DNA from: an uncultured Oscillospiraceae bacterium | Lineage (GTDB): Bacteria; Bacillota; Clostridia; Oscillospirales; Acutalibacteraceae | Assembly: GCA_958448165.1 (NCBI GenBank) | Contig: CAUDCW010000001.1 | Span: 186,001 to 250,000 of the forward strand | Length of the DNA: 64,000 bases | Direction of reading: 5' to 3' | Made by a program: the position numbers and the translations under genes | Shown here: positions 36,180-42,876 of the stretch, piece by piece | How positions within the stretch are numbered: position 1 is the first letter of the stretch | How the letters are laid out: every line of letters starts with the position of its first letter | The notes under the pieces: generated by a model | Seen by the model: only the letters and a program-made list of their open reading frames with translations | The model's database searches: none | Told to the model about the DNA's origin: nothing

Positions 36180-38006
36180 TCAGTTGGCAGCCAACATTCC
36201 AAGCGCTGTTTTCTGAGCCATAATAGCGTCCAGCACACTTATATCGCCGTCAGCGTTCATATCCGCATTGACCACAGCCTGACCGGTAAACTCTATCATT
36301 TTCAGCGCAGCTTTCTGAATGTTTATTGCATCTATCAGCGTAACCTCACCGTCACCCGTCACATCGCCGAGAACGCCCTCGCTATAACCAAGCAGCGCCT
36401 TTGCCTCGTCGAGCATATCAAAATACGGATCACTCTCAAGAATTTCAACAACCTCGGCAGGGGTTGTGTTCAGCTTTCTCATAGCATTGGAAAGCATTTC
36501 GGCTGTTACAAAATCAGGTGAAACAGGAAGATACCATTCGATAAAGGTTGCTACAATATTTGCTCCGCTCTCAGTCGGACAAAGAACCTCGCCGACAACC
36601 TCGCCCGATGATGTCATTGCAAGGTGAGGACCGTTTATACCGCTCTTCCATCTTGTCTTTGCAGCGGTTTTATTTTCATCAATCGGATTCTCAATCATCA
36701 CGCTTGTATCCGTTATTGCCGTGTCGCCGATATTTTCATCAGTCAGAACAAGCTCATAGGTCTGTGCGCCTGTGTCGATCGAGAAGATAACCAGATCATA
36801 AGGACCTGCCGGGATTTCGTAGCTCCACAGATTGCCGCCCTCGTTTGTCATCAGCTCATCAGCCGTCTGCCAGTCATAAAGCCATGAGCCGTCAGAGCCG
36901 AAAACATGGCAGTATGCAGCCTTTGCTTCTTTCCACGGACATTCCCAATAGATTTTGCCGCCGTTGAATGATGGACCGCCGATTGTAATAAGGCTTCCCT
37001 CCGCCGCCGTCAATTCATCAATCATAGCCTCTAATTCTTCATCTGTGGCATTTTCATCGGCAAGCAGTGCCTTCGCCTTTTCTATCGCCGCAAGATATGC
37101 GTCAAAGCTTTCCTTGGTATAGATTTCATACCAGTACTCAACAGTTTTGTCATCTACCCATGAAGAATAATCAACCAGCATTTCTAATTCGCCACGGATG
37201 TCACGCGGTCCGTAAAGGTTTTCCTCCGCCATCATAAGCTCGTCAATCATCGCTTCAAGCTCTTCGTCCGTTGCATTTTCGTCGGCAAGCAGTGCCTTCG
37301 CCTTTTCTATTGCCGCAAGATATGCGTCAAAGCTTTCCTGTCCGTATATCTGATACCACAACTCAACGGATTCTTCATCTACCCACGAAGAAGCTTCAAC
37401 CATACCTTCAAGCTGAGTACGGGCATCGACTGCAGGGTAAAGATTGTTCTGTGCAAGCAATAATTCTTCAATCATAGCCTGTAATTCTTCATCTGTGGCG
37501 TTTTCATCGGCAAGCAGTGCTTGTGCTTTATCACGCGCCGCAATAAAAGCATCTACATTCTCCTGTCCGTACATTTCATACATATCTTCAATCGGGTCTT
37601 CATCTATCCATGATGAATTTTCAACCACCATTTCCAGCATAGGACGGTATTTTATCACATGGCTAAGCATTTCATCTGCCGCATTTAGCTCATCAATCAT
37701 TGCTTCAAGCTCTTCATCCGTTGCATTTTCATCTGCAAGCAGTGCCTTTGCCTTTTCTACAGTTGCAACATAGGCATCAAAAGCTTCTTCTTCATAAATC
37801 TGATACCAATATTCCTTCGGGAACAAATCAATTAAGGATGCTGCATCCACATATTCCTGCAGTTCATCACGAACATTGCCGATTTCTGCCTCTACATCCT
37901 CAATATACCCTGCCGCACCGACGCTCACTGTCCCGACGCATACAAGGCTTAGCGTCATAATTACTGCAAGAAATATCGCCACTGTTTTTTTAAGCTTTGA
38001 TTTCAT
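36180..38006 (-). CDS. Secreted dockerin protein with four FIVAR-like repeats
   Basis: 608-aa exported protein. A signal peptide covers residues 1-31 (…VSVGAAG). Four helical repeats of 75-80 aa follow (about 33-345), each with an aromatic segment (YWYQIY or similar) and the near-constant block EKAKALLADENATDEELEAM; they resemble FIVAR-type repeats of surface proteins. Residues about 346-440 (GGKIYWECPW … VIFSIDTGAQTYELVL) look like a small beta-sandwich, perhaps a starch-binding module of the CBM26 kind, which is tentative. The C-terminal type I dockerin is residues 547-608 (GDVTGDGEVTLIDAINIQ and ADMNADGDISVLDAIMAQ). It has no obvious catalytic domain. The ribosome site is GGAGGCGGAT, with a mini repeat element immediately upstream. 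Confidence 0.82.
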   Translation of the reverse strand: MKSKLKKTVAIFLAVIMTLSLVCVGTVSVGAAGYIEDVEAEIGNVRDELQEYVDAASLIDLFPKEYWYQIYEEEAFDAYVATVEKAKALLADENATDEELEAMIDELNAADEMLSHVIKYRPMLEMVVENSSWIDEDPIEDMYEMYGQENVDAFIAARDKAQALLADENATDEELQAMIEELLLAQNNLYPAVDARTQLEGMVEASSWVDEESVELWYQIYGQESFDAYLAAIEKAKALLADENATDEELEAMIDELMMAEENLYGPRDIRGELEMLVDYSSWVDDKTVEYWYEIYTKESFDAYLAAIEKAKALLADENATDEELEAMIDELTAAEGSLITIGGPSFNGGKIYWECPWKEAKAAYCHVFGSDGSWLYDWQTADELMTNEGGNLWSYEIPAGPYDLVIFSIDTGAQTYELVLTDENIGDTAITDTSVMIENPIDENKTAAKTRWKSGINGPHLAMTSSGEVVGEVLCPTESGANIVATFIEWYLPVSPDFVTAEMLSNAMRKLNTTPAEVVEILESDPYFDMLDEAKALLGYSEGVLGDVTGDGEVTLIDAINIQKAALKMIEFTGQAVVNADMNADGDISVLDAIMAQKTALGMLAAN

Positions 38007-38025
38007 AAAATCCGCCTCCGTTTAC

Positions 38026-38064
38026 TTTAGGAAACAATGAATAAATCAATCAGTGTTTCCTTTA
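38026..38064. repeat. MITE-like element, family 1, internally deleted copy
   Basis: 31-bp hairpin GGAAACAATGA…TCAGTGTTTCC (38030-38060) made only of the family 1 ends, flanked by TTTA on both sides (38026-38029, 38061-38064). It lies in the 5' untranslated region of the repeat-rich dockerin gene. Confidence 0.75.
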
Positions 38065-38361
38065 TTTTTGTTATTGTTCTTTTCTTAAGCCTTTGCACCG
38101 AATATTGCATAAAATATATTCAAATTCAAAGGCTATTTTCAACAATATTTTAAAGTAAAAAATTGTAAAAGTCAATATATTTATTTATAACAAGTCTGAA
38201 CAGCCGTTAAAATCGGCAGTTGTTTCAAATTTACGGTTGTTCGCTTTAGCAAGATAAACATTAATTAAGTTTTGAGTCTTATTCCGAAGCATAACCGTTG
38301 GGAACAAAACTCTGAACGCAAAATTTCTGTGTTTTTTACAAAAATCATACACGCATTTTAT

Positions 38362-38390
38362 TTGACTTTTTTTCGTTTTGAGTATAAAAT
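38362..38390 (+). promoter_or_regulatory. Promoter of mgtE
   Basis: TTGACT (38362-38367), 17-nt spacer, TAAAAT (38385-38390). This gives an mRNA leader of about 225 nt before the mgtE start. Confidence 0.65.
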
Positions 38391-38455
38391 AAAACAGTAA
38401 ATGTAAAGTCGGATAGAATCGACTTTTCATAATGACAGCAATAAAGGCAGGTGAA

Positions 38456-38536
38456 AAAAATGGACGCAGGAGGCAGTAGCAATACGGTGCCATACCGAAG
38501 TTGCAGGCAAAAACACGGTGCTTCTGCGCCATTTTT
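38456..38536 (+). ncRNA. Structured leader RNA upstream of mgtE (class not recognised)
   Basis: A long outer helix pairs AAAAATGG-a-CGCAGGAG (38456-38472) with CTTCTGCGCCATTTTT (38521-38536), about 16 bp with one bulged A and a G-U pair. Inside, GCAA…TTGC encloses CGGT-GCCAT-ACCG (38479-38504). A separate hairpin AAGTCG…CGACTT lies upstream (38406-38425). It could be an ion-sensing riboswitch, given the gene it precedes, but I could not match the M-box consensus. The rest of the 614-bp gap 38007-38620 is AT-rich. Confidence 0.5.
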
Positions 38537-38620
38537 GTCTTAATCTGAATACTATATAAAACTCGGTGTGGTGCTCAGCCTGATTTTACCTATAATAAAT
38601 GTGGATTAGGAGGATGCATC

Positions 38621-40003
38621 ATGGAGCAAAACACAAGCGTAAAAACCGTGGCGTCGCTTCAGTCTTCAATTGAAAGACTGCTCGAGAACAAAAGATATGC
38701 GACGCTGAGAGATATTTTTATCACACTTCAGCCTGTTGATATAGCCGCCATGTTCGATGAAATGCCCGAGGAAAGTCTGCCGCTTTTGTTCAGACTTCTT
38801 CCAAAGGAGCTTGCGGCTGACACATTTGTCGAAATGGACGACGATGCGCAGGAGCTGCTGATACACGGCTTCAGCGACACAGAGCTTAAAGAGGTTGTCG
38901 ATGAGCTTTATGTCGATGACGCCGTTGACCTTATCGAGGAAATGCCCGCAAACGTGGTAATGAGAATACTGCGTCAGGCAGACCCCGAGGTGAGAACCAA
39001 GATAAACGAGGTTCTTAATTACCCCGAGGACAGCGCAGGCAGCATTATGACAACCGAGTTTGTCAGCCTGCGTCCTACAATGACGGTAAGCGACTCGATA
39101 AAAAGAATAAGAAGAACAGGTGTTGACAAAGAAACAATCTACACCTGCTATGTTATCGAGGACAACCGCAAGCTTATCGGTATGATTTCTATCAAAACGC
39201 TGCTCTTATCCGATGAGGACGACGTGATATCCGATATTATGGAGCCGAATGTTATCTCTGTAAACACACTTGATGACCAGGAGCAGGTTGCAAACAAATT
39301 CAACAAATACGGCTTTCTTGCAATACCCGTTGTTGACGGAGAAAACCGTCTTGTCGGCATTGTTACCGTTGACGACGCTATCGACGTTATCCAGGAGGAA
39401 ACCACCGAGGATATGGAAATGATGGCGGCTATCACCCCGACCGACAAGCCGTATATGAAAACCGGTGTTTTTGAAACCTACGCCAAGCGTATTCCGTGGC
39501 TTCTTATTCTTATGATTTCAGCCACCTTCACCGGCTGGATAATAACATCATTTGAGGACGCTCTCGCCGTTCAGGTTGTGCTGACGGCATTCATACCGAT
39601 GCTTATGGACACCGGCGGTAACTCCGGCAGTCAGGCGTCAGTCACAATTATCCGCGGACTTTCGCTCGACGAAATCAAATTCCGTGATATGCCAAAGGTC
39701 ATTTTCAAGGAAAGCCGTGTTGCAATACTCTGCGGCGTCACGCTTGCAATAGCAAACTTTATCAAGCTTATGCTTTTTGACCTCAACGGCAAAGAAGATG
39801 CCCTTATGGTTGCTCTTGTAGTATGTCTGACGCTTGTCTTTACAGTGCTTGTGGCAAAGGTTATCGGCTGCACACTGCCGATGATTGCCAAAAAAATCGG
39901 ATTTGACCCGGCTGTTATGGCAAGCCCGTTTATCACAACGGCGGTTGACGCACTGTCGCTTTTGCTGTATTTCCAGATTGCAAAGCTGCTTCTTCATATA
40001 TAA
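38621..40003 (+). CDS. mgtE: Magnesium transporter MgtE
   Basis: Mg2+ channel/transporter of the inner membrane; the cytosolic part senses Mg2+. 460 aa. The N-terminal helical domain (about 20-130) has the repeats LFRLLPKELAADTFVEM and LIEEMPANVVMRIL. A CBS pair follows (about 140-265; PEDSAGSIMTTEFVSLRPTMTV and IPVVDGENRLVGIVTVDDAI), then five membrane helices including PMLMDTGGNSGSQASV, the conserved pore motif with Asp, and PFITTAVDALSLLLYF. The start has a GGAGG ribosome site (TTAGGAGGATGCATCATG). Monocistronic, with promoter, folded leader and terminator. Confidence 0.96.
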   Translation: MEQNTSVKTVASLQSSIERLLENKRYATLRDIFITLQPVDIAAMFDEMPEESLPLLFRLLPKELAADTFVEMDDDAQELLIHGFSDTELKEVVDELYVDDAVDLIEEMPANVVMRILRQADPEVRTKINEVLNYPEDSAGSIMTTEFVSLRPTMTVSDSIKRIRRTGVDKETIYTCYVIEDNRKLIGMISIKTLLLSDEDDVISDIMEPNVISVNTLDDQEQVANKFNKYGFLAIPVVDGENRLVGIVTVDDAIDVIQEETTEDMEMMAAITPTDKPYMKTGVFETYAKRIPWLLILMISATFTGWIITSFEDALAVQVVLTAFIPMLMDTGGNSGSQASVTIIRGLSLDEIKFRDMPKVIFKESRVAILCGVTLAIANFIKLMLFDLNGKEDALMVALVVCLTLVFTVLVAKVIGCTLPMIAKKIGFDPAVMASPFITTAVDALSLLLYFQIAKLLLHI

Positions 40004-40013
40004 TAATCAGTTC

Positions 40014-40049
40014 ATCACCCAAAGGCTAAGTTCCCTTGGGTGATTTTTT
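40014..40049 (+). terminator. Terminator of mgtE
   Basis: ATCACCCAAAGG and CCCTTGGGTGAT form a stem with a short loop, followed by TTTTTT. Confidence 0.88.
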
Positions 40050-40114
40050 ATCGCTCCGCTCACTTTATAAAATAAGAAATATTAAGAAGTTTAGCAAAAC
40101 AAGGACGAATTTTG

Positions 40115-40143
40115 TTGAAAACACTAAGCTTTTATTGTATAAT
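40115..40143 (+). promoter_or_regulatory. Promoter of the DHHW gene
   Basis: TTGAAA (40115-40120), 17-nt spacer, TATAAT (40138-40143), 38 nt before the GTG start. Confidence 0.75.
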
Positions 40144-40181
40144 AAACGAAAGCTACTCTATATTTTAAAGGAGGTAATATT

Positions 40182-41711
40182 GTGTCAGATTATAATCGCT
40201 ACAGAAGTGATGACAGAGATGACAAGAACTACGAAGAACGATATATCAGGCGCGAAGAACGCAGGCGTCAGGAACGGCTAAAAAGGCGCCGCAGGAACAG
40301 AATTATAATCGTCGTAGGTGCGGCGGCAGTTTTGATTTTAATAATACTTATTTTAATTTTCTCGGTAAACAGCTGTGCTTCATGCTCGGGCGGCTCTACG
40401 ACTCCAACAGATCCCACAAGCCCTACCTCAGCAACCGAGGCGCCTACCCAGAAGCCCACAAGTGCGGCAGTCAAGGAAATTGCAGACAACGGCGAAGAGG
40501 GTTATCTTGATTCTAACAGCTCACTTTACTTCTGGGACAACAAAGCATTTGAGCTGTTCTATGGCAGCAACGATACCGCAAAGCAATATGCCGATGCGAT
40601 AAACAGCTACAAGCAAAAGCTTGGTGCAAACATCAAGGTATATGATATGGTTGTGCCTAACCACAGCGAATTCGGCTTATGCCCAAGAGAAGCAGACAGA
40701 ATTCTTAACGAACAGGGAGTAACATCTCAGCGTGAGAACACATCGGCTGTTTACAATAACCTTTCAAAAGATGTCAAGGCGGTTGATATTTATGACGCAC
40801 TCAACGAGCACAAGACCGAGTATATCTACTTTAACACCGACCACCACTGGACAGGTCTTGGTGCATATTATGCCTACGCCGCATTTGCCAAAACAGCCGG
40901 TCTGACGCCGGTTCAGCTTAATGCAACGCAGAAGAATACTATTGACGGCTTCCTCGGTTCGCTTTACACAAATTCGGAGGCAACTGTTCTTAAAGACAAT
41001 CCGGATCACGTTGATTACTACACACTTCCCGGAAATTACAACTGCAGGGTATTTATGCAGGACAGCGACGAGCCCATTGACGCCGATATGTATTATGAGA
41101 ACGCCGAAGCCGGCAGCGGCACATACGGAGTGTTCATCTGGGGCGACAACCCGCTGACAATAATCGACAATAAGGACAACGATTCGGGCGACAAAATTGC
41201 CCTTGTCAAGGAATCCTACGGCAACGCCTTTGCTCCTTACCTTGCGTACAACTATGACGAGGTACACGTTATTGACTTCCGCTATTTTGACGGCAACCTT
41301 ACCGACTACTGCAAAGCAAACGGCATCAAAACCGTACTTTTCTTAAACGGTGTTATGTCCGCAAACACAGGCATACAGATTTCTGCTATGAATTCTCTGT
41401 TTGAAAACAGCGGCACAGGCAGCTATAACATTTCGGCATCAGATTCTTCTTCGGCTGATACCGACGAGTCCAGCAGCAGCGATGAAACCTCGTCAGATGA
41501 ATATTCAAATGATTATTCAACCGACGATTATTCAGCAAACGATGACCAGTCCAACGACTACTCGGCTGATGATTATTCAAGTGATGAAAGCTATGGCAAC
41601 GATTATTCGGAAGATTCTTACTCCGGATATGACAATACGTCATATGCCGATTCGTTAGTTCCGATTACACCTTATGAAATGCCGGAATCATACGGATTCC
41701 CGTCATACTGA
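40182..41711 (+). CDS. Membrane-anchored DHHW-family (AlgX/SGNH-like) protein
   Basis: 509-aa protein: a very basic cytoplasmic head (residues 15-40, Arg-rich), one membrane helix (41-60), a Thr/Pro linker (72-95), and an extracellular domain with the motif NTDHHWTGLGAYY (D220, H221, H222, W223). This motif defines DHHW proteins, relatives of AlgX/AlgJ acetyltransferases that act on polysaccharides. The fold also has a late SYGNAF segment matching the family. A Ser/Asp/Tyr-rich tail (about 425-485) is low-complexity. A role in cell-envelope polysaccharide acetylation is an inference from the family; no MBOAT partner gene is adjacent. GTG start behind AAAGGAGG. Confidence 0.78.
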   Translation: MSDYNRYRSDDRDDKNYEERYIRREERRRQERLKRRRRNRIIIVVGAAAVLILIILILIFSVNSCASCSGGSTTPTDPTSPTSATEAPTQKPTSAAVKEIADNGEEGYLDSNSSLYFWDNKAFELFYGSNDTAKQYADAINSYKQKLGANIKVYDMVVPNHSEFGLCPREADRILNEQGVTSQRENTSAVYNNLSKDVKAVDIYDALNEHKTEYIYFNTDHHWTGLGAYYAYAAFAKTAGLTPVQLNATQKNTIDGFLGSLYTNSEATVLKDNPDHVDYYTLPGNYNCRVFMQDSDEPIDADMYYENAEAGSGTYGVFIWGDNPLTIIDNKDNDSGDKIALVKESYGNAFAPYLAYNYDEVHVIDFRYFDGNLTDYCKANGIKTVLFLNGVMSANTGIQISAMNSLFENSGTGSYNISASDSSSADTDESSSSDETSSDEYSNDYSTDDYSANDDQSNDYSADDYSSDESYGNDYSEDSYSGYDNTSYADSLVPITPYEMPESYGFPSY

Positions 41712-41733
41712 TATAAAGCTCAGCACTTTTATG

Positions 41734-41766
41734 ACTGCTCACCGCACTGCGGCGGGCAGTTTTTTG
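41734..41766 (+). terminator. Terminator of the DHHW gene
   Basis: Imperfect stem ACTGCTCACCGC/GCGGCGGGCAGT with a 3-nt loop, then TTTTTTG. Confidence 0.8.
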
Positions 41767-41850
41767 CAGTCAAACGCTTCACAATCCAAATAGAATATTA
41801 TTATTTTATTTTTTAGTTGCTTTTCGCATAATAAAATTGTAAAATAAAAC

Positions 41851-42030
41851 CGAGGGAAACACTGATTAAATTGTTTGTGCAGATTGCGCCGTCAGATTAT
41901 TCGTCAGGTTGGACAAATAAACCGCAGTAATGCTGTCGCATTACGAGGATTTTTTGGTCAGGCTGACGGAAAATATGGGGGAAAAGATGTGCAAACAGCT
42001 TTCAGCGTGATTTATTCAGTGCTTCCCGAG
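41851..42030. repeat. MITE-like element, family 1, copy 2 (172 bp plus 4-bp duplications)
   Basis: GGAAACACTGATTAAATT at the left and GATTTATTCAGTGCTTCC at the right; element 41855-42026. Flanked by CGAG on both sides (41851-41854, 42027-42030), the expected footprint of transposition. Interior closely similar to 9365-9535. Immediately after it, GAGGTAT-CGA-ATACCTC forms a small hairpin (42028-42044). Confidence 0.85.
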
Positions 42031-42071
42031 GTATCGAATACCTCTTAAGATACTTGAAATGGGGATTTACA

Positions 42072-42596
42072 ATGTCCGTTCTAATTGTTTACGGAACAAA
42101 AACAGGCACATCTGAAAAATGTGCAAAATATATCGCCGACTGTCTTGATGAGCCTGTCACATTGGTTAACGCTCGTGACGGAATAAAAGTTGACCTTACT
42201 CCATACGAAACCGTTATTATCGGCGGCAGCGTCAGAATGGGGCATATCACGGCTGCTGTAAGCAAATTTATTGAGGAAGAAGAAGAAACGCTTCTCACCA
42301 AAAACATCGCTTTGTATATGTGCTGCGGCTTCACCGACACAGAAAACATCAACCGCCAGCTTGACATCAACTTCACCCCTGCACTTAAACAACACGCTCT
42401 GTGCGTTAAGTGCTTCGGTGGCGAGCTTCACCCGGACGGCTCAAAAAAAATCGACAAGTTTGTAGCAAAAATGGCGTTCAGGGCTGACGGTGACATCGAC
42501 CTCACACCCGAGCTTGACTATTCTGCGATGGATGAGCTTGTCAAAGCAGTAAAATCAGTATGCTCCTCATCAGCCGCAAATAATACTCTTAGCTGA
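42072..42596 (+). CDS. Flavodoxin-domain protein (HemG/flavodoxin_5-like)
   Basis: 174-aa FMN-binding protein. The phosphate-binding loop is YGTKTGTSEKCA near the N-terminus, followed by VIIGGSVRMGHITAAVSKFI, which resembles the menaquinone-dependent protoporphyrinogen oxidase (HemG) and flavodoxin_5 group. There are no haem genes near it, so HemG function is not supported; a general electron carrier or redox partner is safer. I chose ATG 42072, behind GGGGA at 6-nt spacing, over the in-frame TTG at 42054. A MITE-like element lies just upstream and may affect expression. Confidence 0.78.
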   Translation: MSVLIVYGTKTGTSEKCAKYIADCLDEPVTLVNARDGIKVDLTPYETVIIGGSVRMGHITAAVSKFIEEEEETLLTKNIALYMCCGFTDTENINRQLDINFTPALKQHALCVKCFGGELHPDGSKKIDKFVAKMAFRADGDIDLTPELDYSAMDELVKAVKSVCSSSAANNTLS

Positions 42597-42697
42597 TAAA
42601 AGCAGTGATAACAACACAATATGACAAAAATAATATAAGCACAGCATATACAAAACCTTTGCGGCTGCAACGCACTTTCATTTGTAATGCAAGCTAT

Positions 42698-42737
42698 AAG
42701 AGCGACACTTTTTGATGGAAAAGCGTCGCTCTTTTTT
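42698..42737 (+). terminator. Terminator downstream of the flavodoxin gene
   Basis: AAGAGCGACACTTTT/AAAAGCGTCGCTCTT stem with a 6-nt loop and one mismatch, followed by TTTTTATA. Confidence 0.85.
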
Positions 42738-42802
42738 ATACAAAATTTTCAGTAATACGTTATACCCTAAATAAACATTGTTCAGCATTTTTGCAAAGGA
42801 AA

Positions 42803-42830
42803 ACAGCACAGGCATTAATACCTGTGCTGT
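42803..42830 (-). terminator. Terminator of the EF-G-like gene
   Basis: Perfect 10-bp stem ACAGCACAGG/CCTGTGCTGT; on the minus strand followed by TTTTCC. It is about 45 nt past the stop. Confidence 0.82.
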
Positions 42831-42876
42831 CAAGGAGAGAAAATGAAAAAACAGTTTATCTAAAATAGGAAAAAAC

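Noticed and set aside
36180..38006. Regular repeats that could be mistaken for a CRISPR array
   Set aside because: They are in-frame protein repeats of 75-80 codons with variable linkers; no short spacers, and no cas genes are near.
38185..38532. Open frame on the minus strand of 115 codons in the mgtE upstream gap
   Set aside because: No ribosome site, Cys/Phe-rich composition unlike neighbours, and it runs antisense through the mgtE promoter and folded leader. Likely chance.
38397..38620. M-box (ykoK) Mg2+ riboswitch before mgtE
   Set aside because: Expected from the gene, but the M-box core sequences were not found; I report a structured leader of unknown class instead.
42072..42596. Protoporphyrinogen oxidase HemG
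   Set aside because: Family resemblance only; no haem synthesis genes near and the fold is shared by many flavodoxins.
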